DNA of 64,000 nucleotides, taken from the NCBI GenBank assembly GCA_018402685.1, contig JAGYIJ010000002.1, positions 186,001 through 250,000 of the forward strand. Reading direction: 5' to 3'. The notes under the pieces were generated by a model, which saw only the letters and a program-made list of their open reading frames with translations, ran no database searches and was not told the origin of the DNA. The number at the start of each line of letters is the position of its first letter. Within the stretch, counting starts at the first letter, position 1. Shown one piece after another: positions 1 to 9,447 of the stretch. The translations under genes and the position numbers were made by a program. This DNA is from Aquiluna sp. (lineage in GTDB: Bacteria > Actinomycetota > Actinomycetes > Actinomycetales > Microbacteriaceae).

Positions 1-1657
1 CGGCTTTTCGCTCGGCTATGGTTTGGCGTTTCTGGGCCTCTTTGGAGGCCTTGGCTGCCTTGGTTTCGGGGACTGCCTTTGAGATCCTGAACTCGCCACG
101 ACCCTTGTAGGACGCCTTTTGAGCTGTCAGGTCAAATCCCGACCAGCGGCTGCCGGAGGCAAAGAACTTGTTTCTTGCCAACAGCTGAACCATCGGGTGA
201 GTGAACATGGTCACAACCAAAAGGTCTATCAGAGTCGTGAGACCAAGGGTGAATGCGAAGCCTCGCACCGAGCTTGATGTGAGTAGGTAAAGAACAACCG
301 CAGCTGTGAAGCTCACCGCATCCGAGACCAAAATGGTTCGCAGGGCTCTCTTCCAGCCGGCCTCAACGGCAACCTCGAGGCTCTTGCCATCACGCAGCTC
401 ATCTCGAATACGTTCGAAGTAGACAATGAAGGAGTCAGCAGTAATACCAATCGCAACAATCAAACCTGCAACACCGGCTAGCGATAGGCGGTAGCCCTGC
501 CTCCATGACAAGAAGGCGATAAACAGGTAAACCAAGATCGCCGCAACAATCAAAGACCCTAAGACGATCGTGGCAAGACCTCGGTATTGGAAGGTCATGT
601 ACGCAACGACGATGATCAGACCTATCAAACCGGCAAGCAAGCCAGAGCGCAGCGACTCATCACCCAGTGTTGCAGAGATGTTTTCCTGAGACTGAACCTC
701 GAAGCCAATCGGCAAAGCACCATACTTCAGCTGGTCAGCAAGGATGGTCGCGCTTTCCTGCGTGAAGCTACCGGTGATTTGAGCCTGACCGTTGGTGATG
801 ACTGCGTTTGTCGAAGGCGCCGTGATGATGATGCCATCCAGGGTGATTGCAAACTGATTCTGGGGCGAGGGGAAGCCAAACAGTCTTGCCGTGACGTTAC
901 CAAAAGCAGTGGTGCCCTCAGCATCAAATTCCAGGTTTACCGCCCAGGTGTTGGTTGATGCTCCGGTTTGGGTCGTGATTGTTCCGGCTGAAGCGTCAGA
1001 GATGTTTAGACCCTGAACCTCAACTGGGCCAAGGATGTATTTGTTGGTCAAAGTCTCATCACAAGTGACTAGCGCAAGGTTCGGATCGTCAACCTGGCCT
1101 GGGCCCCTAAACGGAGTCGAGCAGTCAAGCTCTTCGAACTGGCGCTGGATTCGCTCCGAGATCCAGGCTGGATCAGAGGCGTTCACCGGTGTGGCGGTGG
1201 GTTCATTGCTAAGCGATTCGTAGTCAGAGAGCTCGGTTCCCTCGGCAAGCGGGGTTGAACCAGTGAAGGTGATGACCGGACGGAATTCGAGCAGTGCGCT
1301 CGCACGGATCAACTGAAGGGTGGTTGGGTTCGGAATGCCTGGGATTGCCACCACAATGTTTTCATTACCCTGAATCGAAACTTGTGATTCACCAACGCCC
1401 GAGCCGTCAATACGCTGACGAATAATGCTTACCGCCTGGCTCAGCTGCTCTTGAGATGCCTGCTGACCATCAGCGATGCTTGGGGTCAGGATGATCTGGG
1501 TGCCACCTTGCAAATCAAGGGCAAGTTCCGGGGCAAAGCTAGCTCCCGGCTGCGCCGTGACCACTCCCCAGACCATGAGGCCTGCAAAGAATGCGGCAAT
1601 ACCAGCTAGCCAGGAGACCTTCCGTTTTGCGGAGGCCGCCGTTGTATTTTCAGCCAA
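1..1657 (-). CDS. secD: Protein translocase subunit SecD (partial, cut by window edge)
   Basis: SecD is the large membrane subunit of the SecDF-YajC accessory complex that helps pull secreted proteins through SecYEG using the proton motive force. About 552 codons are visible and no stop is reached before the edge, so only a short C-terminal tail should be missing. After a basic start there is one membrane helix, then the extracytoplasmic region beginning with DLQGGTQ (about residue 47), and near the C-terminus a block of hydrophobic helices with the motif VAIGITADSFIVYFERI typical of SecD/SecF. The tail is Lys/Ala-rich. I chose the TTG at 1657: it lies 2 bases after the yajC stop and has AGGAG upstream. 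It is the last visible gene of the yebC-ruvCAB-yajC-secD run. Confidence 0.93.
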   Translation of the reverse strand, partial: MAENTTAASAKRKVSWLAGIAAFFAGLMVWGVVTAQPGASFAPELALDLQGGTQIILTPSIADGQQASQEQLSQAVSIIRQRIDGSGVGESQVSIQGNENIVVAIPGIPNPTTLQLIRASALLEFRPVITFTGSTPLAEGTELSDYESLSNEPTATPVNASDPAWISERIQRQFEELDCSTPFRGPGQVDDPNLALVTCDETLTNKYILGPVEVQGLNISDASAGTITTQTGASTNTWAVNLEFDAEGTTAFGNVTARLFGFPSPQNQFAITLDGIIITAPSTNAVITNGQAQITGSFTQESATILADQLKYGALPIGFEVQSQENISATLGDESLRSGLLAGLIGLIIVVAYMTFQYRGLATIVLGSLIVAAILVYLFIAFLSWRQGYRLSLAGVAGLIVAIGITADSFIVYFERIRDELRDGKSLEVAVEAGWKRALRTILVSDAVSFTAAVVLYLLTSSSVRGFAFTLGLTTLIDLLVVTMFTHPMVQLLARNKFFASGSRWSGFDLTAQKASYKGRGEFRISKAVPETKAAKASKEAQKRQTIAERKA

Positions 1658-1659
1658 AT

Positions 1660-1917
1660 CTAATTCTCCTTAGCGGGAACGATCTGTCGCACCGCTTGCC
1701 TAACCACCTTGAGCTTTACGCCAGGTGTTGTCTCAATCTCGATGTCCGACTCTTCGAGCAATTTAGTGATTTTGCCCTTAATTCCGGAGTGCAAAAGCAC
1801 CTCTGCGCCAACATCTAGCGAACTAACCAACAGCTCTGCCTCACGTTTGCGCTTCCGGTTCTGCGAGACCAAAAGAAGAATCATTACGGCGAGCACGCCG
1901 AGTAACAAAAGATCCAA
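1660..1917 (-). CDS. yajC: Preprotein translocase subunit YajC
   Basis: YajC is a small single-pass membrane protein associated with SecDF. The 85-residue product starts with a hydrophobic helix (residues 2-18), then a cluster of basic residues (RKRKRE), then the YajC soluble domain with the LxxGxxVxxxxGIxGxI pattern (VGAEVLLHSGIKGKI) and a short C-terminal basic/hydrophobic stretch. Length fits the family, slightly short. It is 58 bases downstream of ruvB and directly abuts secD, the usual actinobacterial order. No alternative identity is plausible. Confidence 0.9.
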   Translation of the reverse strand: MDLLLLGVLAVMILLLVSQNRKRKREAELLVSSLDVGAEVLLHSGIKGKITKLLEESDIEIETTPGVKLKVVRQAVRQIVPAKEN

Positions 1918-1975
1918 AAGCTTTCCTCACCGATTCGGTACCCCGAAATTATAGGCGGATAAAGAACTTTCTGCC

Positions 1976-2950
1976 TCAAACAATCCCGAGGTGAACCAAT
2001 CCCGCCTTGGTTATCTCTCTTCCACGCGGTGTTCTTTGAATCAGACCGGTGCGAATCAGGTAGGGCTCCACGACAGATTCGATGGTGTCCGGCTCTTCGC
2101 CAATTGCCACGGCCAATGTTGAGAGCCCCACCGGCTTGGCACTGAACTTGGTTGCTAAGAGGTTCAGTAGCGCTCTGTCGACTCGATCTAGACCCATCTC
2201 ATCTACCTCAAACAGCTCCATTGCCATTGAGACGATATCGGGTGAAATACTTTCATGCCCCTTCACGCTGGCGAAATCTCTTACTCGACGCAGTAGTCGG
2301 TTGGCGATTCGCGGAGTTCCGCGTGATCGAGAGGCCAGTAGAGCCGCTGCATCTGGGGGTATCTCGATGCCGAGCTTTATCGAGCTATTTGCAATCACGC
2401 TGGAGAGCTCTTGCGGGTCGTAATACTCCAAAAAGGCGGTGAAACCGAAGCGATCTCGCAATGGAGTTGGGAGCATGCCACTTCTGGTCGTGGCCCCAAC
2501 CAAGGTAAACGGCGAGATCTCTAGGGAAATGGAAGATGCGCCAGGGCCTTTGCCCACCATGACATCCACTCGGAAGTCCTCCATCGCCAGGTAGAGCATT
2601 TCCTCAGCCGAGCGAGACATTCGGTGGATTTCGTCAATGAATAAGACGTCGCCTGGTTCAAGGGCCGACAAGATTGATGCGAGGTCCCCCGCCGATTGCA
2701 CCGCAGGACCGCTGGTGAGCTTGAGGGTTCGATTTGACTCTGTGGCAACAATCATGGCGAGTGTGGTTTTCCCAAGTCCTGGGGGTCCTGCTAGCAAGAT
2801 GTGGTCCGGAGTTCGGTTACCGATTTTGGCAGCTGCTATAACGAGCTTGAGCTGTTCCACAACCTTTGATTGACCAACAAAATCCGCCAGGTTATTTGGC
2901 CTGAGAGCCTGCTCTAGCTCCCTGTCCTCGTAGGAAAGCTCATCAACCAT
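1976..2950 (-). CDS. ruvB: Holliday junction branch migration helicase RuvB
   Basis: RuvB is the hexameric AAA+ motor that drives branch migration of Holliday junctions with RuvA. The 324-residue protein has the family start ([12 protein letters not shown]), Walker [10 protein letters not shown] (about residue 55), Walker B DEIHR, sensor-1 GATTR, the arginine-finger region RDRFG, and the C-terminal winged-helix domain ending in [16 protein letters not shown]. The start overlaps the end of ruvA by 8 bases, so translation is probably coupled. It is in the ruvC-ruvA-ruvB order normal for actinobacteria. Length and motifs are complete. Confidence 0.97.
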   Translation of the reverse strand: MVDELSYEDRELEQALRPNNLADFVGQSKVVEQLKLVIAAAKIGNRTPDHILLAGPPGLGKTTLAMIVATESNRTLKLTSGPAVQSAGDLASILSALEPGDVLFIDEIHRMSRSAEEMLYLAMEDFRVDVMVGKGPGASSISLEISPFTLVGATTRSGMLPTPLRDRFGFTAFLEYYDPQELSSVIANSSIKLGIEIPPDAAALLASRSRGTPRIANRLLRRVRDFASVKGHESISPDIVSMAMELFEVDEMGLDRVDRALLNLLATKFSAKPVGLSTLAVAIGEEPDTIESVVEPYLIRTGLIQRTPRGREITKAGLVHLGIV

Positions 2951-3509
2951 TTAGCTTGCCCTTTCCTAGTTCAGTGAGGGCAAGTTTGAGAAGCTCAGCA
3001 TCCGAGGCGTCTTTTGGCAGTAGCTCAAGCACTTTGATAGCCCGTGAGCTATCGGTGCCAAGTTGAGTAAGTGCCTGCAACACGGTCTGATTCACGCTCG
3101 CACTTGCACTCAGGCCAACCTTGCCCCCAAGGGATATCAATAGCAGTTTTGCGGTCTTGGGACCTACTCCCGGGATCGCTCTAAAGACCGCCTCGTCTTG
3201 CAGGTTCACGGCGTTGGTAATGCCCTGGGAATCAAGCCCGCCAAGAATGGTCATCGCGAGTTTTGGTCCAATGCCACTCACTGAGCACAAGAGGTCAAAA
3301 TACTCGGCATCGGTGGCAGATTCAAAGCCGTAGAGCGACAGGTCATCTTCTCTGACAACGAGCTTGGTTTGAAGCGAAACTTCTTGACCACTAGATAGCT
3401 TTAGGGCGTGTTTTGGGGTAATTGCAACCGAGAACCCAACTCCCCCAACCAACACCACGGCGCGATCCAGCGTGAGCTCGATTAGCTTGCCGTGGAGTTG
3501 GGATATCAC
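2943..3509 (-). CDS. ruvA: Holliday junction branch migration protein RuvA
   Basis: RuvA binds the Holliday junction as a tetramer and recruits RuvB. The 188-residue product has the N-terminal OB-fold ([12 protein letters not shown] start), two helix-hairpin-helix motifs in the middle ([13 protein letters not shown] near residue 78 and [13 protein letters not shown] near residue 112), and a C-terminal three-helix domain that contacts RuvB. The length is close to the usual 190-205. It begins 4 bases downstream of ruvC and overlaps ruvB. Confidence 0.96.
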   Translation of the reverse strand: MISQLHGKLIELTLDRAVVLVGGVGFSVAITPKHALKLSSGQEVSLQTKLVVREDDLSLYGFESATDAEYFDLLCSVSGIGPKLAMTILGGLDSQGITNAVNLQDEAVFRAIPGVGPKTAKLLLISLGGKVGLSASASVNQTVLQALTQLGTDSSRAIKVLELLPKDASDAELLKLALTELGKGKLNG

Positions 3510-3513
3510 TTCG

Positions 3514-4044
3514 CTAACCTAACCGTCTGTTAGCTTTTTTGGCTGCTGCGACCCACTTCTGCTGTGCGGCGGTTCCGACGCCAAGTGCTCGCTTGTGGGC
3601 ACAAACCGCAACGGCTAGAGCGTCTGCCACGTCCGCTGGCTTGGGCTTTTCCTCAAGCTTCAAAAGCGTCGCAACCATTTGTGCGACCTGGTCTTTGGCA
3701 GCCCTACCATGACCGGTAACCGCAAGCTTCACCTCGGAGGGGGTAAAGAACTGCAGCGGCACGTCGTGCTTGTGGGCGGATGCCATCAAAGCACCAGATA
3801 TCTGAGCGACTCCCATAACCGAGCGCAAATTTGCCTGTGCGAAGACTCGCTCCAGGGCAATTAGGTCTGGCTTGTATTTCAATATCAGCTTCTCAAGTTC
3901 TATCGCGATCATCCCGACTCGATCCCTGGGATCGGTTCCCGCGGTGGTTTGAAAAAGACCAAAGTCAACAGCCTTGAGCCCAGATTCAACGACTCCAAAC
4001 CCGCATCTGGTCAACCCGGGGTCTACCCCGAGAATCAATGCCAC
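3514..4044 (-). CDS. ruvC: Crossover junction endodeoxyribonuclease RuvC
   Basis: RuvC is the dimeric Mg-dependent resolvase that cuts Holliday junctions. The four acidic active-site positions are visible: Asp in VDPGLTRCGFG at the N-terminus, Glu in ALERVF, and Asp residues in KDQV and DVADALAVAVC. At 176 residues it is of normal length, with a short basic tail. The start is a GTG whose G is the last base of the yebC stop TAG, so the two genes are translationally coupled. Confidence 0.96.
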   Translation of the reverse strand: MALILGVDPGLTRCGFGVVESGLKAVDFGLFQTTAGTDPRDRVGMIAIELEKLILKYKPDLIALERVFAQANLRSVMGVAQISGALMASAHKHDVPLQFFTPSEVKLAVTGHGRAAKDQVAQMVATLLKLEEKPKPADVADALAVAVCAHKRALGVGTAAQQKWVAAAKKANRRLG

Positions 4045-4799
4045 TAGCCCTGCGCCTCTAGTTGACCGAGTACCTCAGGTGATAGGTCCATGTTGGTGTA
4101 GACGGCTTGAACATCGTCTAGATCCTCTAGAGAGTCAATCAGCCTAATTACCTTGTTCGCGGTTTCAAGATCGGCCGCGATCTTCAAGCTGGAAACAAAT
4201 TCGACATCCGCAGAGTCATAGTCGATACCAGCTTCTTGGAGGGCGGTTCGGGCTGCGACCATCGAGCTTGGGTCGCTTGTCACCACGAAGTTATCGCTAC
4301 CAACCGCAATGTCCTCGACGTCGTGCTCCAAAGTTGCCTCCAAGATCGCATCCTCGGTTGGCCCTTCGGGGACAATGATTACGCCCTTGCGGGCAAACTG
4401 ATAAGAGACGGAGCCGGGGTCCGCCATGCTGCCACCGTTTTTAGTGAAGGCCAGCCGGACCTCGGCCGCGGCCCGGTTCTTGTTGTCTGTCAAACACTCA
4501 ACTAGAACGGCGATGCCGTTCGGGCCATAGCCCTCATACATGATGTTTTGGTAGTCGACCCCGTCGTTGCCATCACCCGAGCCACGCTTTACCGCTCTGT
4601 CGATATTATCGTTTGGTACCGAGCTTTTTCGGGCCTTATAGATCGCGTCATAGAGAGCTGGGTTGCCCTCCAAATCTGGCCCGCCACTTCTGGCTGCGAC
4701 CTCGATATTGCGAATTAGCTTGGCCCAGAGTTTCGCGCGCTTGGCGTCGTTAGCGGCCTTTTTGTGCTTGGTGGTTGCCCACTTGGAGTGTCCTGACAT
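4044..4799 (-). CDS. YebC/PmpR family DNA-binding regulatory / translation-associated protein
   Basis: A 251-residue YebC (TACO1) family protein. It starts with the signature [23 protein letters not shown] and carries the family blocks [19 protein letters not shown] and FTKNGGSM. Members have been described as transcriptional regulators (PmpR, and regulation of ruv genes) and more recently as relieving ribosome stalling; which applies here cannot be read from sequence. It heads the ruvCAB operon. A possible -10 box TAATTT (4809-4814) lies 9 bases before the ATG, with no Shine-Dalgarno, so the transcript may be nearly leaderless. Confidence 0.93.
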   Translation of the reverse strand: MSGHSKWATTKHKKAANDAKRAKLWAKLIRNIEVAARSGGPDLEGNPALYDAIYKARKSSVPNDNIDRAVKRGSGDGNDGVDYQNIMYEGYGPNGIAVLVECLTDNKNRAAAEVRLAFTKNGGSMADPGSVSYQFARKGVIIVPEGPTEDAILEATLEHDVEDIAVGSDNFVVTSDPSSMVAARTALQEAGIDYDSADVEFVSSLKIAADLETANKVIRLIDSLEDLDDVQAVYTNMDLSPEVLGQLEAQG

Positions 4800-4808
4800 A
4801 GTGCTACT

Positions 4809-4828
4809 AAATTAGCGCCTATTGGCGC
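4809..4828 (-). promoter_or_regulatory. Small hairpin at pdxT stop plus putative yebC -10 box
   Basis: On the minus strand GCGCC-AATA-GGCGC (4815-4828) overlaps the pdxT stop codon and is followed at once by TAATTT (4809-4814). The hairpin could weakly end the thrS-pdxT transcript. TAATTT fits the actinobacterial TANNNT -10 pattern for a new yebC-ruv transcript starting at or just before the ATG. Confidence 0.35.
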
Positions 4829-5385
4829 GAATCGATTTCAGTTATCAACAAGCTGTGTAAATGTGTGCTGCCGGTGATCTCGGGGTGATAGCAAGCTGCC
4901 AGGATGTTGTTTTGTTGAACTGCAACGGGTTGACCTTGATAGGTAGCAAGGACCTTGGCGCTCTTGGTGTCCAAAATCTTTGGAGCTCTTATGAATGCAA
5001 CCGGTTCGGTCGTGTCCTCATACTGGACAGTTGCCTCGAAGGAGTTGGCCTGAGAGCCATAAGCGTTTCTTGAAGAAACGATGTCCAGCCCACCAATCAA
5101 CTCTTGGTCATCAAGCCGACCCTCAACCTGGTCGGAGAGCAATATCAGCCCGGCACATGTGCCAAGAACTGGTTTGGTTGCAACGAACTCCCTAAGCGTT
5201 TGCATCAGGTCAAAAATGCCAATCAACTTTGAGATCGCAGTTGATTCGCCACCTGGTATAACCAGGCCGTCTAGGTTCTTGAGATCCTCTTTGCGTCTGA
5301 CCCAAACAGCTTCTGCACCTAGGGATTCTAAAATCCGTTGATGCTCCCTGACATCACCCTGAAGCGCTAAGACTCCAACGCGCAA
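4819..5385 (-). CDS. pdxT: Pyridoxal 5'-phosphate synthase glutaminase subunit PdxT
   Basis: PdxT hydrolyses glutamine and channels ammonia to PdxS in the DXP-independent route to vitamin B6. The 188-residue class-I glutaminase shows the oxyanion-loop start GVLALQGDVREH, the nucleophile Cys in GTCAGLILL (about residue 78) and the catalytic His-x-Glu in CYHPEIT near the C-terminus. It begins directly after the pdxS stop (no gap), so the two subunits are co-translated. Confidence 0.96.
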   Translation of the reverse strand: MRVGVLALQGDVREHQRILESLGAEAVWVRRKEDLKNLDGLVIPGGESTAISKLIGIFDLMQTLREFVATKPVLGTCAGLILLSDQVEGRLDDQELIGGLDIVSSRNAYGSQANSFEATVQYEDTTEPVAFIRAPKILDTKSAKVLATYQGQPVAVQQNNILAACYHPEITGSTHLHSLLITEIDSRQ

Positions 5386-6279
5386 TTACCAGCCACGCTC
5401 CGCAAGGCGGTGCGGTGCTGGTAGGTCGTTGACGTTTATGCCGACCATTGCCTCGCCCAGGCCTCTGGATGCTTCTGCCACTACCGCTGGGTCATTGAAT
5501 GCTGCGGTTGCCTTCACAATCGCCCTCGCACGTGCGACTGGGTCGCCCGATTTAAAGATTCCAGATCCCACAAAGACGCCGTCTGCGCCAAGCTGCATCA
5601 TCATTGCAGCATCGGCCGGGGTTGCGACACCGCCGGCAACAAATAGCACCACTGGCAACTTGCCATTCTTTGCGACGTTTTTCACAAGCTCATAGGGGGC
5701 CTGGAGCTCTTTCGCAGATACGAACAGTTCGTCGTCGCTCTTCGCGCTTAGAGCCCGTATCTCTCCAAGAATGGTGCGAATGTGCTTGGTGGCCTCGGAC
5801 ACGTCACCGGTGCCGGCCTCCCCTTTGGAGCGAATCATGGATGCACCCTCGGTGATCCTCCTGAGTGCTTCGCCGAGGTTCGTGGCACCACAAACAAACG
5901 GAACACTGAAGCCCCACTTGTCGATGTGGTTTACGTAGTCGGCAGGCGATAGCACTTCGGACTCGTCAATGTAGTCAACCTTTAGCGACTCGAGAACCTG
6001 CGCCTCAACAAAGTGGCCGATTCTTGCCTTTGCCATGACCGGGATTGACACGGTCTCGATGATCTGGTCGATCAAATCTGGGTCGCTCATCCTGGCAACG
6101 CCGCCCTGCGCACGAATGTCAGCTGGAACGCGCTCGAGTGCCATAACTGCCACGGCACCGGCGTCTTCGGCAATCTTGGCCTGCTCGGCGTTGACCACAT
6201 CCATGATCACACCGCCCTTAAGCATCTCTGCCAGGCCGGACTTAACTAGTGGTGTTGCGGAAGTCTTCTCAGTTGTCAT
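5386..6279 (-). CDS. pdxS: Pyridoxal 5'-phosphate synthase lyase subunit PdxS
   Basis: PdxS condenses ribose 5-phosphate, glyceraldehyde 3-phosphate and ammonia to PLP as a double hexameric ring with PdxT. The 297-residue TIM barrel has the family blocks [46 protein letters not shown], the [13 protein letters not shown] phosphate-binding stretch and [13 protein letters not shown]. The C-terminus ends with the typical RLAERGW. In mycobacteria, genes for phosphatidylinositol and PIM synthesis sit between the HIT gene and pdxS; here only 9 bases separate them. Confidence 0.97.
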   Translation of the reverse strand: MTTEKTSATPLVKSGLAEMLKGGVIMDVVNAEQAKIAEDAGAVAVMALERVPADIRAQGGVARMSDPDLIDQIIETVSIPVMAKARIGHFVEAQVLESLKVDYIDESEVLSPADYVNHIDKWGFSVPFVCGATNLGEALRRITEGASMIRSKGEAGTGDVSEATKHIRTILGEIRALSAKSDDELFVSAKELQAPYELVKNVAKNGKLPVVLFVAGGVATPADAAMMMQLGADGVFVGSGIFKSGDPVARARAIVKATAAFNDPAVVAEASRGLGEAMVGINVNDLPAPHRLAERGW

Positions 6280-6288
6280 GACTAAATC

Positions 6289-6822
6289 CTAAATCTCGCT
6301 GGCAATGTTTTGAGCAATAGCTTCCCTAACCTCACCCAAGAGCCTCGGCATTGCCTTGGTTTGCGCGATGATCGGGAAGAAATTTGAATCAGCGCTCCAG
6401 CGTGGAACTATGTGCTGGTGCAGGTGAGAGGCGATTCCGGCTCCGGCGACCGCCCCCTGATTCATCCCAATGTTGAACCCGTGAGTCCCTGAAACATTCC
6501 GTAATGTGCGCATTAGCCCTTGCGTAATTTTGGCAACCTCGGCCACTTCTTCTTCGGTTGCCTTGTCGTAGGTGTCGAAGTGGCGGTATGGAACCACCAG
6601 CAGGTGCCCTGGGTTATAGGGAAAAAGGTTCAAAAGTGCGTAGCAAGTTTCACCGCGATAAACAATCAAACCGTCCTCGTCCGATTTGGTAGGAGCCTCG
6701 CAAAACGGGCACTCATCGTCTGGCGGCTGCTGCAGATCGCGCAGGTAAACCAGTCGGTGCGGCGTCCACAACCTCTCGAACCCGTCGTGCATCGGGTTCA
6801 TGGAGTCTAAAAACTCGGTCAA
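6289..6822 (-). CDS. HIT domain protein (AP4A phosphorylase/hydrolase-like)
   Basis: A 177-residue histidine-triad protein. The N-terminal CPFCEAP motif gives two cysteines of a possible zinc site, and the triad HLHQHIVPRW lies near residue 138. The closest actinobacterial group is the AP4A phosphorylase-like protein encoded beside thrS; dinucleoside polyphosphates are by-products of aminoacyl-tRNA synthetases, which fits the context. It starts one base before the end of thrS spacing and is followed after 9 bases by pdxS. The substrate is inferred from family and neighbourhood. Confidence 0.88.
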   Translation of the reverse strand: MTEFLDSMNPMHDGFERLWTPHRLVYLRDLQQPPDDECPFCEAPTKSDEDGLIVYRGETCYALLNLFPYNPGHLLVVPYRHFDTYDKATEEEVAEVAKITQGLMRTLRNVSGTHGFNIGMNQGAVAGAGIASHLHQHIVPRWSADSNFFPIIAQTKAMPRLLGEVREAIAQNIASEI

Positions 6823-8808
6823 CTAAACCTGTCTCTTTTCTCTGATTGCACTAAGAATCATTTCCTTAGCTTTATCAATTGGAACATCATTTTCTTGAGA
6901 ACCATCCCGGTAGCGGAAACTCACGGTCTTGGCCTCCTGGTCTCTAGCTCCGGCAAGCAGGATAAATGGAACTCTTTGCATGGTGTGATCGCGAATCTTT
7001 TTCTGCATGCGGTTATCGGAATGATCAATTTCGATTCTTACCCCGTGCTGACGAAGATCGTCGGCGATCGCTTCTAGGTAGTCACCAAACTCATCGGCGA
7101 TGGGAACACCCACCACCTGCACCGGAGCCAACCACGGTGGAAAGTGACCGGCGTAGTGCTCTGTGAGAACTCCAAAGAAGCGCTCTATTGAACCAAACAG
7201 AGCGCGGTGAATCATGATGGGTCGGTGACGATCGCCATCGGAACCCACGTATTCGAGATCAAAACGCTCAGGGAGGTTGAAATCAAGCTGGATTGTGCTC
7301 ATCTGCCAGGTTCTTCCAATGGCATCTCTTGCCTGAACCGAGATCTTTGGGCCATAGAAGGCGGCGCCTCCCGGATCTGGAATCAATTCCAGGCCGGAGG
7401 CTTTCGCTACTGATTCCAGTGTCTTAGTTGCGCTGTCCCAGATCTTGTGATCGCCAACGAATTTTTCGTTCCCCTCTTCTCTGGTTGAGAGCTCTAGGTA
7501 GAAATCATTTAGCCCATAGTCGCGTAGCAGGTTCAGAACGAAATCAAGGACGCCCTTGAGCTCGTTCTCTAAATCATCCTGGGTAACAAACAGGTGGGCA
7601 TCATCCTGGGTCATTCCGCGGACCCTGGTTAGTCCGTGCAACACTCCAGATTTTTCGTATCTGTAAACAGAACCAAACTCAAACATCCTCAGCGGCAGCT
7701 CCCGATAGCTGCGAGACCGGGACTTGAAAATGAGAATGTGGAACGGGCAGTTCATTGGTTTTAGGTAGTAGTCCGCGCCCTGGCGCTTTAGGGCGCCGTT
7801 CTCGTCATACTCAGCATCGAGCTTCATCGGTGGGAACATGCCCTCCGAATACCAGCTCAAATGACCCGAGGTTTCAAACAGGTTCGACTTGGTTATGTGC
7901 GGTGAATAGACAAACTCGTAGCCACCTTTTTCGTGGGCCTCACGGGAGTAGTCCTCCATGACCTTGCGGATGATGCCACCCTTTGGGTGAAAGACAGCTA
8001 ACCCGGATCCGATCTCATCGGGAAAGCTGAATAGATCAAGCTCGACGCCCAGTTTGCGGTGATCACGCTTCGCGGCCTCTTCGAGGCGAACTTTGTAGTC
8101 CTCCAGTTCTTCGGTTGTTGGCCAGGCGGTGCCGTAGATGCGCTGCAGCTGCTTATTAGCCTCGTTGCCTCGCCAATAGGCTGCTGCTGAGCGCAGGAGC
8201 GAAAAGCCCTTGCCAACCATCCTGGTGTTGGGAAGGTGAGGACCTCGGCAAAGATCCATCCAGGCCACTGTGCCATCGGGGTTTAGGTTTTCATAGACCG
8301 AGAGCCCTCCAGCTCCAACCTCGGCTGAACCCTCTCCGACATCCTCGGATTTCAAACCGATGAGTTCGAGCTTGTAGGGCTCGTTCTTCATCAGCTCTTT
8401 CGCCTCCTGGTCACTCACCTCGCGACGCACAAAGCGCTGGGATTTACCAACCAGCTCCTTCATTCGCTTCTCGATCTTTTTCAGATCCTCCGGAGTGAAT
8501 GGATCGGCAACATCAAAATCAAAGTAGAAGCCATCGGTGATTGGTGGTCCAATGCCCAGCTTGGCCTCATCAAACAGCTCCTGAACGGCCTGAGCCATGA
8601 CGTGGGCGGCGGAGTGGCGCAAAATGCTCAAGCCCAAATCGCTTGACACATGAACCTTGGTGACGTCGTCTGACTCTTTCAGTTGATAGCTGAGGTCTTT
8701 TGGTTCACCGTTTACTAATAGGGCAACGATTGATCTGTCCTCATAGAGGTCGAATCCGGTGGCACCCTCACTTACCTGGTGAGTTTCTCCATCGAGCAAA
8801 ATGTTCAA
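6823..8808 (-). CDS. thrS: Threonine--tRNA ligase
   Basis: Charges tRNA-Thr with threonine. The 661-residue protein has an N-terminal TGS domain, the editing domain with the [11 protein letters not shown] zinc-type motif (about residue 64), the class-II catalytic core (motif 2 region [14 protein letters not shown]; zinc-ligand Cys in [11 protein letters not shown]; motif 3 [16 protein letters not shown]) and a C-terminal anticodon-binding domain. The start is TTG at 8808 with TTAGGAG six bases upstream. No T-box leader is present in the 87-base gap; instead a -10 box TAGAGT (8829-8834) implies a leader of about 14 bases. Confidence 0.97.
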   Translation of the reverse strand: MNILLDGETHQVSEGATGFDLYEDRSIVALLVNGEPKDLSYQLKESDDVTKVHVSSDLGLSILRHSAAHVMAQAVQELFDEAKLGIGPPITDGFYFDFDVADPFTPEDLKKIEKRMKELVGKSQRFVRREVSDQEAKELMKNEPYKLELIGLKSEDVGEGSAEVGAGGLSVYENLNPDGTVAWMDLCRGPHLPNTRMVGKGFSLLRSAAAYWRGNEANKQLQRIYGTAWPTTEELEDYKVRLEEAAKRDHRKLGVELDLFSFPDEIGSGLAVFHPKGGIIRKVMEDYSREAHEKGGYEFVYSPHITKSNLFETSGHLSWYSEGMFPPMKLDAEYDENGALKRQGADYYLKPMNCPFHILIFKSRSRSYRELPLRMFEFGSVYRYEKSGVLHGLTRVRGMTQDDAHLFVTQDDLENELKGVLDFVLNLLRDYGLNDFYLELSTREEGNEKFVGDHKIWDSATKTLESVAKASGLELIPDPGGAAFYGPKISVQARDAIGRTWQMSTIQLDFNLPERFDLEYVGSDGDRHRPIMIHRALFGSIERFFGVLTEHYAGHFPPWLAPVQVVGVPIADEFGDYLEAIADDLRQHGVRIEIDHSDNRMQKKIRDHTMQRVPFILLAGARDQEAKTVSFRYRDGSQENDVPIDKAKEMILSAIREKRQV

Positions 8809-8827
8809 GTTGGCTCCTAACCCTGAA

Positions 8828-8834
8828 TACTCTA
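8828..8834. promoter_or_regulatory. Symmetric -10 element TACTCTA between thrS and the VIT gene
   Basis: Plus strand TACTCT (8828-8833) and minus strand TAGAGT (8834-8829) both fit TANNNT and overlap in six bases. The minus box gives a thrS leader of about 14 bases containing TTAGGAG. Use of the plus box for the VIT gene (start 8896) is less certain, since the leader would be about 55 bases without a clear ribosome site. Confidence 0.45.
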
Positions 8835-8895
8835 CCGAGAGTGGTTAGGTGAGCCTTGCTAGCGGCTGGCCAGTTATGAGAGCAAGATAAGCCTC

Positions 8896-9429
8896 ATGTC
8901 AGAAAACGAGCGTCAACTAGAGGTAAAGCTCAATTGGCTCAGGGCCGCGGTGCTAGGTGCCAATGACGGCATCGTTTCTGTGGCTGGAGTTGTAATGGGC
9001 GTGGCTGCTGCTGGCGCGCGGTCCGAAACCGTATTGATCGCTGGCATTGCAGCGGTGGTTGCAGGTGCCATCTCGATGGGAGGTGGTGAGTATGTCAGCG
9101 TTAGCGCTCAGCGTGACAGCGAGGCCTCCTTCGGTAGGTCCAAGTCCGAGATAAACGCAAGACCATGGTCCGCTGCGTGGAGTTCATTTGTGGCATTTAG
9201 CGCCGGTGCCATCTTGCCTCTGATTGCCATTACGGGTCCGTGGGAACCGATCAGGATTCCACTGACGGTAGGTGCAGTGGCCGTAGCGCTAGCCCTAACC
9301 GGTTGGTGGGCCGCATGGGTTGGTAAAGCCTCCGTTTGGAAGTCGGTTTTCCGCAACGTTTCAATCAGTGTCCTCACTATGGGTATTTCATACCTAATTG
9401 GCTCGTTACTGGGGGTTGCGCTCCTTTAG
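8896..9429 (+). CDS. VIT1/CCC1 family transporter, shortened (no cytosolic metal-binding domain)
   Basis: A membrane protein of the VIT/CCC1 (DUF125) family, whose members move ferrous iron or manganese. The first two helices carry the family motifs (LRAAVLGANDGIVSVAGVV; GGGEYVSVSAQRD), and helices 3-5 follow (about residues 96-177). Family members are usually around 230 residues with a helical cytosolic domain of roughly 50-60 residues between helices 2 and 3. Here only a short linker (about residues 76-95) replaces it, giving 177 residues. There is no frame disturbance across the junction, so this looks like a real internal deletion. It lies 18 bases upstream of mqo. Transport substrate is unproven. 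Confidence 0.85.
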   Translation: MSENERQLEVKLNWLRAAVLGANDGIVSVAGVVMGVAAAGARSETVLIAGIAAVVAGAISMGGGEYVSVSAQRDSEASFGRSKSEINARPWSAAWSSFVAFSAGAILPLIAITGPWEPIRIPLTVGAVAVALALTGWWAAWVGKASVWKSVFRNVSISVLTMGISYLIGSLLGVALL

Positions 9430-9434
9430 CCCGC

Positions 9435-9440
9435 TACCCT
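9435..9440 (+). promoter_or_regulatory. -10 box for leaderless mqo
   Basis: TACCCT followed by 7 bases and the ATG of mqo. That spacing places transcription start at the start codon, and no Shine-Dalgarno is needed. Confidence 0.5.
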
Positions 9441-9447
9441 AGAAGGC

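Noticed and set aside
8809-8895. T-box or other riboswitch before thrS
   Set aside because: The gap is 87 bases with a -10 box placing the start about 14 bases from the start codon; no room and no T-box motif.
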